Part shown: positions 1 through 8,271 of the stretch, piece by piece
Numbering within the stretch: the first letter of the stretch is position 1
Layout: every line of letters starts with the position of its first letter
Assembly: GCA_946613705.1 (NCBI GenBank)
Contig: CAMOFU010000007.1
Coordinates: 1-24,915 of the forward strand
Source: an uncultured Clostridia bacterium
GTDB lineage: Bacteria > Bacillota > Clostridia > Oscillospirales > Ruminococcaceae
DNA: 24,915 bases
Reading direction: 5' to 3'
Notes under the pieces: model-generated
Told to the model about the DNA's origin: nothing
Database searches by the model: none
Seen by the model: the letters and a program-made list of their open reading frames with translations, nothing else
Made by a program: the position numbers and the translations under genes

Positions 1-301
1 GCAGCGGCGACAGCGCAATGCCGTCGCGCCCTGCATTGTGCGGAAGGCAGGCTTTACTGCGCTCCGGATCGTATATGGTACAGACTTATTTGTTTTGATG
101 TTTTGATTTTTCATTTTTCATTTTTTATTATTCTTTTTTGGTCACGGTCTGCCTGCGGTTTTTTACACTAAGTGTCGCTGCGGCACGTTAACGAAATGTA
201 AATGGTGGATAAATAATCGGTTAGCAGGTGGTAACTCTGAACAATTCATCTCACGAATGTACACTATTTTTGTATCCGTCTACAAAAAGCCCGGGCAAGA
301 C
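1..301. other. Intergenic or upstream region with no supported gene
   Basis: I see no gene here with a start, a ribosome site and family-like sequence. Bases 75-137 are T-rich low complexity. One + strand frame stays open from the window edge to about 170, but it reads through the T-rich run and looks like nothing I recognise. It could hold the end of an upstream gene's untranslated region. Confidence 0.4.
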
Positions 302-330
302 TTGACTTTTGTTTGTCAGTATGTTAATAT
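302..330 (+). promoter_or_regulatory. Promoter of the iron-transport operon
   Basis: A -35 TTGACT (302-307), a 17-base spacer and a -10 TAATAT (325-330) give a good sigma-A-type promoter. Transcription would start near 337, leaving a leader of about 220 bases before the FTR1 start codon. I do not see a clear Fur or DtxR box over it. Confidence 0.6.
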
Positions 331-336
331 AAATGT

Positions 337-560
337 TGCAGAATGAATTAGCAATGGGTAACTGCTGCATATACCGTGACCCGCATACGGCGGGTTCTTA
401 AATGCCGCAAGGTTAGTTTCGGCTAACGGTGCCGAGGCTGCCTCCTTAGCTTCGGCTGCGGCGATGCAGCGGTAAGAGTGCTTTTTTGTTTAGCGGAAGG
501 TTAGCGGAAACTAACGCATTTGTGCCGCTCGGCACGAATGATAACAGGAGGCAAAAACAG
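337..560 (+). promoter_or_regulatory. Structured 5' leader with terminator-like hairpin upstream of FTR1
   Basis: The leader can fold into several stems: GCAG 338-341 with CTGC 362-365; ACCCGC 379-384 with GCGGGT 390-395; GTTAG 412-416 with CTAAC 423-427; a terminator-like hairpin at 445-476 followed by six T (482-487); GTTAG 500-504 with CTAAC 511-515; and GTGCC 522-526 with GGCAC 531-535, just before the ribosome site. The GTTAG/CTAAC and GTGCCG/CGGCAC arms occur twice, so alternative pairings (423-427 with 500-504, 429-434 with 530-535) would bridge the terminator. This is the layout of an attenuator or riboswitch. I could not match it to a known metal riboswitch class from memory. Confidence 0.45.
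445..487 (+). terminator. Leader terminator/attenuator-like hairpin
   Basis: Stem CTTA (445-448)/TAAG (473-476) with inner stem GCTGC (455-459)/GCAGC (466-470) and a six-base loop, followed by T6 at 482-487. It lies between the promoter and the first gene, so it would work as a conditional terminator rather than a gene-end terminator. The internal loop makes the stem imperfect. Confidence 0.4.
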
Positions 561-2282
561 ATGTCGGAACGGATAAGAACGGGCGGACGGCTCGCGGCGG
601 TGATGCTTGCTGTGCTGACAGCGCTTATGCTGACAGCGGTACAGGGGATACAGGCATTTGCCGCAACGGATTATATCGAGTCGTGGAACGATTGGAAGGA
701 CGCGGGCAAGCCCTCATCGACGTGGAACGATGTTTCGGACGCGATGGATCAGTGCTTTTCGGCGGCAGCCTCGTTTTATGAGGCGGGCGACAAGGACAGC
801 GCTTACAAGGCGATCAACGCGGGCTACTATAACTACTATGAGGTAACGGGCTTTGAGAGAACGGCAATGGGCCGTATCGCGGGCAGCAGAAAGACCGAGG
901 TGGAGCTCCAGTTCTCCAAGGCGAAGACCGTCACCAAAAAGGACGGCACGCTCGACGAGCTGAAGACCGAGCTTGTGACGCTCATGGGCATGGTGAGGCG
1001 TGATGCCAATGTGCTTGACGGCATTACCGACAAGGACGACCCCGCCGAGGACACGAGCGTTACGTCTGCAAGGCTCGAGGCGCTGATCTCGGGCGGAGAT
1101 GCAGCTTCGGCTGCGGACAGCGGATCCGAGTCGGACAGCGCATCGGCAACTTCGGATGATACGAGCAAGGCAGGCAGCGTTACGGTCGGAGAGAACGCGG
1201 TAGCAGTCGGCGGAACAGGCGGAGGCTGGGGCACATTCGCAGCGTGCTTCGGTATAATCCTCCGTGAGGGTCTGGAGGCTATACTCGTTGTCGGCGCGAT
1301 AATCGCTTACCTTGTCAAGAAGGGTCACAAGAACAAACTCAAGATAGTGTATGCGGGCTGTGTGCTTGCGATCGGCATGAGCTTTTTCAGCGCATGGCTG
1401 CTTGAACAGTTAAAGCTTGCAAACAGCGCAAATCAGGAGATCATAGAGGGCGTTACGGCGCTTATCGCAGTGGTCGTGCTGTTCTATGTGAGCAACTGGA
1501 TGGTCTCCAAGGCTGAGGCTGATGCATGGAACAAATACATCGAGGGTCAGATCACGACCTCTGCCGAGACGGGCAGCACCTTCACCCTCGGCTTCACGGC
1601 GTTTCTTGCGGTATACCGCGAGGGCGCAGAGGTGATACTCTTCTATCAGCCGCTGATGAGCGACGACGAGAGCATGAAGATGATGTGGGCAGGCTTCGGC
1701 GTGGGCTGCGCAGTGCTTGCGGTGGTATTCCTTGCGATCAGGTTCCTGAGCGTAAAGCTGCCGCTGAGACCGTTCTTCCTCGGCACGAGCATACTGATGT
1801 TCATTATGTCGGTATCCTTCCTCGGGTCGGGCATCAAGGAGCTTATCGAGGGCGATGTCATCACGATGACGACCTCCGACACGCTTACGAACCTTATCCC
1901 CTCGAACGAGGTGTTCGATGTTCTCGGGATCTATCCCTGCTACGAGACGCTTATCCCGCAGCTGATACTGGTAACGCTTACTGTTGCGATCTTCGTGATA
2001 CAGAAGTGGAAGAGAAACAACCACATAGAGTGCGGAGTGGTGGCGATACTGCTCGGCACGCTCGGACTGCACAAGTTCTACAACGGCAAATACGGCAAGG
2101 GTATGCTCTATGTGCTGTTCTGCTGGACGGGCATTCCTACGATAGTCGGCTTCCTTGAAGGCGCTCACTACATCATCGAGAGCCGGGAAGAATATGAGGA
2201 GGAGCTTCGCCCGAAGCCGAAGGCTCCGAAAGCAAAGGCAAAGGCGAAGGAAAATAAGGTAAAGGCTAAGGTCAAGGCATAG
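561..2282 (+). CDS. FTR1-family high-affinity iron permease with C-terminal TM2 domain
   Basis: Membrane permease for ferric/ferrous iron, 573 residues. I chose the ATG at 561 because AGGAGG lies just upstream and a signal peptide (cleavage near AFA) follows; an upstream in-frame ATG at 486 has no such site. After the signal comes an extracytoplasmic domain (about 35-190), a Ser/Asp-rich linker, then the FTR1 core with the two hallmark iron-binding motifs REGLE (235-239) and REGAE (353-357) in membrane helices. From about residue 488 a TM2 domain follows (LGTLGLHKFYNGK, then a second helix), and the protein ends in a Lys/Ala-rich cytoplasmic tail. FTR1 proteins normally lack TM2, so this is a fusion. 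It is first in the operon, followed by the P19-type lipoprotein that family knowledge makes its partner. The iron assignment is strong; the role of TM2 is unknown. Confidence 0.92.
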   Translation: MSERIRTGGRLAAVMLAVLTALMLTAVQGIQAFAATDYIESWNDWKDAGKPSSTWNDVSDAMDQCFSAAASFYEAGDKDSAYKAINAGYYNYYEVTGFERTAMGRIAGSRKTEVELQFSKAKTVTKKDGTLDELKTELVTLMGMVRRDANVLDGITDKDDPAEDTSVTSARLEALISGGDAASAADSGSESDSASATSDDTSKAGSVTVGENAVAVGGTGGGWGTFAACFGIILREGLEAILVVGAIIAYLVKKGHKNKLKIVYAGCVLAIGMSFFSAWLLEQLKLANSANQEIIEGVTALIAVVVLFYVSNWMVSKAEADAWNKYIEGQITTSAETGSTFTLGFTAFLAVYREGAEVILFYQPLMSDDESMKMMWAGFGVGCAVLAVVFLAIRFLSVKLPLRPFFLGTSILMFIMSVSFLGSGIKELIEGDVITMTTSDTLTNLIPSNEVFDVLGIYPCYETLIPQLILVTLTVAIFVIQKWKRNNHIECGVVAILLGTLGLHKFYNGKYGKGMLYVLFCWTGIPTIVGFLEGAHYIIESREEYEEELRPKPKAPKAKAKAKENKVKAKVKA

Positions 2283-2404
2283 ACTGAGTTATAGTTATAT
2301 CCCCCGCGATTCGGGTGAATATAAACGATGTGCAATACCTGCGTGCAGCAGTGCGCGGGGCAGCACACGGAAGATATGTGAAATCTTAGAAGGAGGAAAT
2401 CATT

Positions 2405-3103
2405 ATGGCAAACAAGAAGATCGTCGGCGTTGCTGTACTGGCTGCAATGGCTATGAGCATGGCTGCCTGCGGCAATACCGATTCGAGCAGCAAGGCTGAC
2501 ACAACTACTGCTGCTGCTGCCACAGAGAGCACCGCAGCAAGTGAGAGCACCGCAGAGGCAGCTTCCGCAGAGGAGGCTTCGGCAGAGGTAAAGGAGAGCA
2601 CTGCTGATGCTGAGGGTCCCGGAGGCGATGCAGGCTTCCAGGAGTATCCTATCTTTGAGGACGAGACTGTGGGCTTCATGAACGTTTCGGCTGTATACTT
2701 CCAGCCCGTTCCGATGACCGACGGCAACCCCATCGAGGACTACGATATGCACATCGAGGCTGATATCTCGGCTAACGAGAACCCCTACGGCTACGGTGTG
2801 GGCGACTGGGTACCTTACCTCACAGTTGACTACAAGCTGACAAACTCCAAGGGCGATGTTGCCGCTGAGGGCACAATGATGCCTATGAGCGCTTCCGACG
2901 GCCCGCACTACGGCGCAAACATCAAGCTGCCCGATGCTGATACCTACACAGTAGAGTTCCAGATCCACAGCCCTGCCGAGAAGAACTATCTGCTCCACAC
3001 AGATGCAGAGACAGGCCCGGGAGGAACATGGGACGATTACTTCAAGGACGGCAACCTCAAGATCGTTCACGAGGGCTGGGACTACGCTCCGCAGGAGTGG
3101 TAA
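2405..3103 (+). CDS. P19/Tp34-family iron-transport lipoprotein
   Basis: Extracytoplasmic metal-binding lipoprotein, 232 residues, thought in this family (Campylobacter P19, E. coli FetP, Treponema Tp34) to bind Cu and Fe and hand iron to the FTR1 permease. It has a lipobox ending at Cys22, an Ala/Ser/Thr/Glu linker (about 25-70) and a beta-sandwich domain. The metal ligands known from P19 are all visible at matching spacings: His116 and Glu118, then Met161, Asp165 and His168, and His188. AGGAGG precedes the ATG. It lies 122 bases after FTR1; the gap can form a CCCCGCG (2302-2308)/CGCGGGG (2354-2360) stem. A terminator-like hairpin follows the gene, so it may be expressed with FTR1 above the level of the rest of the operon. 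Confidence 0.93.
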   Translation: MANKKIVGVAVLAAMAMSMAACGNTDSSSKADTTTAAAATESTAASESTAEAASAEEASAEVKESTADAEGPGGDAGFQEYPIFEDETVGFMNVSAVYFQPVPMTDGNPIEDYDMHIEADISANENPYGYGVGDWVPYLTVDYKLTNSKGDVAAEGTMMPMSASDGPHYGANIKLPDADTYTVEFQIHSPAEKNYLLHTDAETGPGGTWDDYFKDGNLKIVHEGWDYAPQEW

Positions 3104-3128
3104 GTCTGCCGCGAAAAACGAAATACAT

Positions 3129-3169
3129 AATGCGCTGCGAGATCACCGCGGCGCATTTTGTGCGTTTTT
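3129..3169 (+). terminator. Intra-operon terminator-like hairpin
   Basis: An 11-base stem with one wobble pair (3129-3139 with 3147-3157) ends in TTTT, with T5 at 3165-3169. It lies 25 bases past the lipoprotein stop. Because the same-strand gene train resumes at 3318 with no clear new promoter, partial termination is likely: high FTR1 and P19, lower ABC and redox genes. Confidence 0.5.
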
Positions 3170-3183
3170 AAGATGGCGCCGCT

Positions 3184-3293
3184 CCGACTGTATATTGTGT
3201 TTTGCATCGGACTGCACTCAACATATTGTACAGTCGGAACGGCATCAGAACAGCAAAGGGGGATATTTGCTGACCGTTCGGAGCATATGCTCC
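3184..3293. repeat. Inverted repeats in the P19-DUF2318 gap
   Basis: CCGACTGTA (3184-3192) pairs with TACAGTCGG (3229-3237) across a 36-base loop, and a perfect 14-base palindrome GGAGCATATGCTCC sits at 3280-3293, about 25 bases before the next start codon. They could be RNA structures controlling translation or a protein-binding site. I do not recognise either. Confidence 0.4.
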
Positions 3294-3317
3294 AAAACAT
3301 CAAGAGAGGTTTTTTAG

Positions 3318-4595
3318 ATGCTAAAGTATTTTACAATGACCGTTGACGCGGTGATAGTTGTGGCGATAGCGGTCGGTCTGCTGCGAGGGTACGCGAAGGC
3401 TGCGGGCGGAAGGCTCGGCAGCATCATCGCTGCGGCTCTCTGCGGGCTGGGGATAGTCGGCGCGGGAGTTATGGCATATCTGAAAAATGCCACCAGAAAG
3501 ATCGACACATCGCTCTGGAATTACCGCATATTCTTAGTATCGCTCGTCGTGCTCGGTGTGCTGATAATACTCAGCATACTGCGGCTGACGGCGTTCAGGA
3601 AAAAGGGCGCAGTGCCTGTCGGGACCGCGGCTGCGTGTGCGGCAGGGCTTGAAGCCGCGCTCGGGCTGTTCTATTCGCTGCCCGATGTGCTCGCTTACCC
3701 CTACACGCTGCTGCTGACCGAACAGACAGTGCTTTCGACGGAGTATCTGTTCAAGATGATCGGCATGGTGCTGGGACTTGCACTGATGCTGCTGACCGAG
3801 CTGGCGGTATACCGCGGCTATCAGCGGCTCGGCGGAGCATCGGCGCACATCATACTTTACCTCGGGCTCGGGGTATACGGTATGCGTCTGGGCGGACAGC
3901 TGATAAAGGTGATGATAACCAAGCGCTATATCCTGCCGAATGCACCGAATTACAAGACCTTTTTCAACATCACGAAGTTCGTCTCGAACAACGACGTGTA
4001 TTTTGTATACGGGCTGCTTGCGGTGCTGGCGGCTGCGGCGGTCATCATCTGGGTGATGAGCCTGAAACAGAATGAGCCCTACTCCAATCCTGCCGAGAGG
4101 AGAAAGATAATCAGGAAGTGGCGGGTGAGCAGGCGCTGGGCAGATCTCGGTGTGTTCTGTGCGGGGGTCATGATGCTGAGCATACTTGTGCTCGAGCCGT
4201 ATGCGAACAGACCCGTTGAGCTGTCGCCCGTTGAGGACGTGGACATCGTGGACAACTGCCTGTACGTTCCGTTCGAGGCGGTTGCTGACGGGCATCTGCA
4301 CCGCTTCGGGTATACCACGCCGAACGGCAAGCATACAAGGTTCATCGTGGTGAAGAAGCCCGGGTCATCGGGCTACGGCATCGGGCTCGATGCCTGCGAC
4401 ATCTGCGGCGAGACAGGCTATTATGAGCGCGACGGTCAGGTAGTCTGCAAGCTGTGCGACGTTGTAATGAACATCAACACGATAGGCTTCCCAGGGGGCT
4501 GCAACCCGATAGTGATAAAATACACGCTCAAGGACGGGGCGATCCGGGTGCCTATCGAAGAGATGATAAACAACGAAGGCCAGTTCAAGTCGTAG
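3318..4595 (+). CDS. DUF2318 membrane protein with Cys4 metal/Fe-S-like site
   Basis: Multi-pass membrane protein of 425 residues, the usual third member of FTR1-P19 loci. About eight hydrophobic segments fill residues 5-290. The extracytoplasmic C-terminal part is the DUF2318 domain: DGHLHRF (324-330), then CDIC (360-363), VCKLC (377-380) and the conserved GFPGGCNP with Cys395. The paired CxxC motifs look like a metal or Fe-S/rubredoxin-like site, and a redox role in handling iron outside the membrane is plausible but unproven for the family. The start follows GAGAGG at 3303-3308. Five-gene spacing from here onwards is tight (28-31 bases or less), which points to one operon with the ABC genes. 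Confidence 0.88.
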   Translation: MLKYFTMTVDAVIVVAIAVGLLRGYAKAAGGRLGSIIAAALCGLGIVGAGVMAYLKNATRKIDTSLWNYRIFLVSLVVLGVLIILSILRLTAFRKKGAVPVGTAAACAAGLEAALGLFYSLPDVLAYPYTLLLTEQTVLSTEYLFKMIGMVLGLALMLLTELAVYRGYQRLGGASAHIILYLGLGVYGMRLGGQLIKVMITKRYILPNAPNYKTFFNITKFVSNNDVYFVYGLLAVLAAAAVIIWVMSLKQNEPYSNPAERRKIIRKWRVSRRWADLGVFCAGVMMLSILVLEPYANRPVELSPVEDVDIVDNCLYVPFEAVADGHLHRFGYTTPNGKHTRFIVVKKPGSSGYGIGLDACDICGETGYYERDGQVVCKLCDVVMNINTIGFPGGCNPIVIKYTLKDGAIRVPIEEMINNEGQFKS

Positions 4596-4625
4596 TACGC
4601 GAGACTGACAGCAGGGAGGATATAT

Positions 4626-5912
4626 ATGTTCGGCAGAATGATACGCGGAACATTGTTCAGGCAATGGAAGAAAATGCTGATGATAGCGTTCACCATAGCG
4701 CTCGGAGCGTCTCTGGCGGCGGCTATGCTCAGTGTTATGCTCGATGTGGGCGACAAGGTCAATCAGGAGCTGAAGACCTACGGTGCCAACATCAAGGTAG
4801 TGCCGAAGGCGGCTTCGGTGCTGAGCGGGCTTTACGAGGTCGAGGGAGATCAGTCGGGAGCTTATCTTAAAGAGGAGGACCTGGGCAAGATCAAGACGAT
4901 CTTCTGGACCTTCAATATAGTAGACTACGCGCCGTTCACCACGGTGAACGCGGAGCTTGACGGCGGCGGCACGGTCAAGGTCGTGGGCAGCTGGTTCAAT
5001 CATCATATTGCGCTGCCTACGGGCGAGGAGCTGGACGCGGGCATACAGAGCCTGCGCAGCTGGTGGGATCTGAAAAGCGGCAGCTGGCTCAACGAGCAGA
5101 CAGACACCGATACAAAGGGCGCTATGGTCGGCACCGAGCTTGCCGAAAGGCTGGGGCTGACTGTCGGCAGCAGCATACACGTTAAGGGCAGGGCTGCCGA
5201 GGATACATACACTGTGCGCGGGATATACGACGCGGGCGGCGATGAGGACGGGCAGATATATGTTCAGCTCAACACTGCTCAGGCGCTTGACGGACTGGAG
5301 GGCAAGGTCGATTCGATCGACGTGAGCGCACTCACAACGCCCGACAACGAGCTTGCCGAGCGTGCCGCCAAGGATCCCAAGTCGCTGACGGTAGCGCAGT
5401 ATGAGCTGTGGTACTGCACCGCCTATGCCTCGTCTATCTGCTGGCAGATACAGGAGGCTATCCCCGACAGCATAGCATCGCCCGTGCGGCAGGTGGCTGA
5501 TTCGGAGGGCGAGATACTCAACAAGACACAGCTGCTGATGATACTTATAACGATACTCAGCCTGATCGGTGCCGCACTCGGCATCTGCAACCTGGTCACG
5601 GCGAGCGTTATGGAGCGAAGTCAGGAGATAGGGCTGATGAAGGCGATAGGAGCCTACAACGGCTCGGTATCGCTGCTGGTGCTGACGGAGGTATTCATAA
5701 CGGCAGTCATCGGCGGCATAGCGGGCTTCTTCGCGGGCTTCGGGTTTGCTCAGATCATCGGGCATTCGGTGTTCGGTTCGGCGATCAGCCTGCGCCCCAT
5801 GGTGATACCGATAGTCGCGGTGCTGGTTTTCATCGTTACGATGATCGGCTGCATACCCGCGATAAGGATGCTGCTGAGGCTGAGGCCGACAGAGGTGCTT
5901 CACGGAAAGTAA
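4626..5912 (+). CDS. FtsX/MacB-type ABC transporter permease, first copy
   Basis: Permease of 428 residues. It has one N-terminal membrane helix (about 14-38), a long extracytoplasmic MacB-like domain (about 40-300), then three C-terminal helices with the FtsX-family pattern, including ERSQEIGLMKAIGA between helices, and the typical end RPTEVLHGK. Start ATG follows GGGAGGA. In Campylobacter-type P19 loci the matching pair of permeases and the ATPase sit directly after DUF2318, and their substrate is not settled. MacB-type machines usually do mechanical work across the membrane rather than carry ions through a channel. It is a paralogue of the next gene (both share YGAN after the first helix), so a heterodimer is likely. 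Confidence 0.9.
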   Translation: MFGRMIRGTLFRQWKKMLMIAFTIALGASLAAAMLSVMLDVGDKVNQELKTYGANIKVVPKAASVLSGLYEVEGDQSGAYLKEEDLGKIKTIFWTFNIVDYAPFTTVNAELDGGGTVKVVGSWFNHHIALPTGEELDAGIQSLRSWWDLKSGSWLNEQTDTDTKGAMVGTELAERLGLTVGSSIHVKGRAAEDTYTVRGIYDAGGDEDGQIYVQLNTAQALDGLEGKVDSIDVSALTTPDNELAERAAKDPKSLTVAQYELWYCTAYASSICWQIQEAIPDSIASPVRQVADSEGEILNKTQLLMILITILSLIGAALGICNLVTASVMERSQEIGLMKAIGAYNGSVSLLVLTEVFITAVIGGIAGFFAGFGFAQIIGHSVFGSAISLRPMVIPIVAVLVFIVTMIGCIPAIRMLLRLRPTEVLHGK

Positions 5913-5940
5913 TGCGTGTTGAGAAAGGGACTAAGATATA

Positions 5941-7104
5941 ATGAAGAAAAAAAGAATGTTCGTCCGAATGATATCCGCATCGCTGCTGAGAAGACGTTCG
6001 AGAATGATCGTGGCGCTGCTTTCGATAGCGATCGGTGCGACTATACTCTCGGGGCTCGTTTCGATCTATTATGATGTGCCGAGGCAGCTGGGCGCGGAGT
6101 TTCGGAACTACGGAGCGAATATGATACTCACGGGCAGAGACGGCAGGTTCACAGCGGGCGATATGGCGGCAGGCAAGGCTGTTATCGACCCGAAGGAGCT
6201 GGTCGGGGCAGCGCCCTACAGATACGAGAATGTGCGTATAAGAGAAAACCCCGTTGTGGCGGCAGGCACCGATGCGGAGCAGGCGAAGGCCGCGAGCCCC
6301 TACTGGCTGATAGACAGCGGCGAATGGTTCAGCCGCAGCGGAGAGATGCTCATAGGTGCCAAGGTCGCAGACAGCTTCCGCTTAAAGGCAGGCGATAAGA
6401 TCGAGGTGAGCTTCACCCCCGACGATCAGAAGCAGGCTGCGGTGAAAAACGAGGCAGTCGAGGACAACGTGAAGGAGTTTACTGTCAGCGGTATCCTCAA
6501 GACGGGCGGCACCGAGGAGGAATACATCTACATGAGCATGGGCGACCTTGAAGGGCTTACGGGCAGGTCGGACCTGACAGACGTAGCTGAGCTGAGCATC
6601 TCCGCGACCTCGGATAAGCTGAAGGAATACACCGAGAGGATAGATCAGGCAGTCCCCGCGATACACGCAAGCCTTGTCAAGAGGGTGACCGCGTCGGAAA
6701 CGACGGTGCTTTCAAAGCTTCAGGCGCTGGTACTGCTGGTAACGGTGATAGTCCTCGCGCTGACGATGATCTGCGTTGCCACGACTATGACTGCCGTGGT
6801 AGCCGAGCGCCGCAAGGAGATAGGACTGCGCAAGGCTATCGGTGCATCCGATTCAAGCATAATCAAGGAGTTTATGGGCGAGAGTATGCTGCTGGGTCTG
6901 CTCGGCGGGATCGTCGGCTCGGTGCTGGGGTATGTGTTTGCGCAGCAGGTCAGCGTCAGGGTGTTTTCCAGCTCGATCTCCTTCAGACCGCTGCTTGTGC
7001 CGATAACGATAGCAGTGTCTATCATCGTTACGGGACTGTCGAGCCTTATGCCGATCAGGAGCGCCACGGATATCGACCCCGCGCTGGTATTAAAGGGAGA
7101 ATAA
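5941..7104 (+). CDS. FtsX/MacB-type ABC transporter permease, second copy
   Basis: Permease of 387 residues with the same layout as its upstream neighbour: N-terminal helix (about 20-42), extracytoplasmic domain to about 260, then three helices with ERRKEIGLRKAIGA and a terminal IDPALVLKGE. It lies 28 bases after the first permease, with a modest AAAGGGA ribosome site, and 16 bases before the ATPase. Together with those two it should form one ABC complex of the P19-associated type. Apart from its shorter extracytoplasmic domain nothing looks damaged or odd. Confidence 0.9.
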   Translation: MKKKRMFVRMISASLLRRRSRMIVALLSIAIGATILSGLVSIYYDVPRQLGAEFRNYGANMILTGRDGRFTAGDMAAGKAVIDPKELVGAAPYRYENVRIRENPVVAAGTDAEQAKAASPYWLIDSGEWFSRSGEMLIGAKVADSFRLKAGDKIEVSFTPDDQKQAAVKNEAVEDNVKEFTVSGILKTGGTEEEYIYMSMGDLEGLTGRSDLTDVAELSISATSDKLKEYTERIDQAVPAIHASLVKRVTASETTVLSKLQALVLLVTVIVLALTMICVATTMTAVVAERRKEIGLRKAIGASDSSIIKEFMGESMLLGLLGGIVGSVLGYVFAQQVSVRVFSSSISFRPLLVPITIAVSIIVTGLSSLMPIRSATDIDPALVLKGE

Positions 7105-7120
7105 ACAAAGGAGAATAGAC

Positions 7121-7816
7121 ATGAGCTTACTTGAACTGAAAAATGTGTATAAGATATACGGCGAGCTGCACGCACTCGACGATGTGAACCTCAAGGTCGA
7201 GAAGGGCGAGTGGGTGTCGATAATGGGGCCGTCAGGCTCGGGCAAGAGCACGATGATGAACATAATCGGCTGCATGGATAAGCCTACAAAGGGAGAGGTG
7301 CTGCTCGACGGGGTGGATATCTCGAAGGAGAGCTCAAAGAGCCTTACGACCATCCGCCGCGACAAGATCGGCCTGATCTTCCAGCAGTTCCACCTTGTCA
7401 ATTATCTCACGGCTGTTGAGAACGTTATGCTGGCGCAGTATTATCACAGCATACCCGACGAGAAGGAGGCGCTGGAGGCTCTCGAAAGAGTCGGCCTTGC
7501 AGACAGGGCAAAGCATCTGCCGAGCCAGCTCTCGGGCGGCGAGCAGCAGAGGGTGTGCGTGGCGAGAGCGCTCATCAACTATCCCGAGATAGTATTAGCC
7601 GACGAGCCTACGGGCAACCTCGACGAAGCGAATGAGGAGATAGTGGTCGATCTGTTCCACAAGCTGCACGATGACGGGACGACGCTGATAGTCGTTACTC
7701 ATGACCCCGAGGTGGCGGAGGTCGCGCAGCGGCAGCTGGTGCTCAGAAACGGCAAGATCGCCAAGGAAGTAGTCAATCAGAATTTTACGGGCAAGATAAG
7801 GTTCACCGATCAGTGA
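7121..7816 (+). CDS. ABC transporter ATP-binding protein (MacB/LolD type)
   Basis: Cytoplasmic ATPase of 231 residues that powers the two preceding permeases. All motifs are intact: Walker A GPSGSGKST (36-44), Q-loop near Gln88, signature LSGGE (137-141), Walker B IVLADE with Glu162 and the D-loop GNLD, and switch His194. A good GGAG site precedes the ATG. Similarity is to the LolD/MacB group, which fits the FtsX-like permeases. A short C-terminal extension after residue 215 (ending near FTGKIRFTDQ) goes beyond the core fold. The FMN-binding lipoprotein starts 14 bases downstream. Confidence 0.95.
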   Translation: MSLLELKNVYKIYGELHALDDVNLKVEKGEWVSIMGPSGSGKSTMMNIIGCMDKPTKGEVLLDGVDISKESSKSLTTIRRDKIGLIFQQFHLVNYLTAVENVMLAQYYHSIPDEKEALEALERVGLADRAKHLPSQLSGGEQQRVCVARALINYPEIVLADEPTGNLDEANEEIVVDLFHKLHDDGTTLIVVTHDPEVAEVAQRQLVLRNGKIAKEVVNQNFTGKIRFTDQ

Positions 7817-7830
7817 CAGGGAGGAGCAAC

Positions 7831-8268
7831 ATGAAAAAAGCGTTTATAGCGGCGCTGGCAGCGCTGATGTGTGCGGCGGCTCTTACGGGCTGCGGCAGCA
7901 AGACCTACAAGGACGGCACCTACACAGGCAGGAGCTCGGAGTTCCAGGAGGATGCAGAGGGCGGCGGCAGCGGCTACGGCACGGTCTCGCTGACCATAAG
8001 CGGCGGAAAGATCACCGCTTGTACCTTTGAGACATTTGAGCTCGACGGCACTCCCAAGGGTGAGGACTACGGCAAGGAGGGCGGCGAGATCAAGAACCGC
8101 GACTTCTACAACAAGGCGCAGAAGGCAAATGCCGCAAGAGCTGTGTATGCCGAGGAGCTTGTGAACAAGGGCAGCATAGATCAGGTCGATGCGGTGAGCG
8201 GAGCGACGATCAATTTCGATCAGTTCACCGAGGCGGTGGCGGTCGCACTTTCCGAGGCAGAGGAGTAA
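7831..8268 (+). CDS. FMN-binding domain lipoprotein, predicted to be covalently flavinylated
   Basis: Extracytoplasmic flavolipoprotein of 145 residues. An upstream in-frame start at 7813 exists, but ATG 7831 follows GGGAGGAG and gives a classic MKKAF signal peptide with lipobox LTGC (Cys21). The rest is a single FMN-binding domain ending in DAVSGATIN (120-128). This is the D-x-x-S-G-A-T motif in which ApbE attaches FMN through a phosphoester to Thr126. Proteins of this type carry electrons outside the membrane (as in NqrC, RnfG and the Listeria PplA system). It directly follows the iron ABC genes and precedes a cytochrome b, so it is the natural electron carrier between them. No apbE gene is present in this window, so flavinylation must be supplied from elsewhere. 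Confidence 0.9.
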   Translation: MKKAFIAALAALMCAAALTGCGSKTYKDGTYTGRSSEFQEDAEGGGSGYGTVSLTISGGKITACTFETFELDGTPKGEDYGKEGGEIKNRDFYNKAQKANAARAVYAEELVNKGSIDQVDAVSGATINFDQFTEAVAVALSEAEE

Positions 8269-8271
8269 GCT

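Noticed and set aside
405..430. DtxR/IdeR box at GGTTAG...GCTAAC
   Set aside because: The arms resemble the DtxR consensus, but the spacing is too wide and the site lies about 80 bases past the promoter. It is better explained as an RNA stem.
337..560. NiCo (czcD), yybP-ykoY or cobalamin riboswitch
   Set aside because: The conserved cores I remember for these classes are not found; only an unnamed structured leader can be supported.
4365..5903. Long - strand open frame (512 codons) opposite the first permease
   Set aside because: It lies antisense to a well-supported FtsX-type permease, is rich in His/Arg/Tyr without any fold-like pattern, and has no ribosome site. It is a shadow of codon bias.
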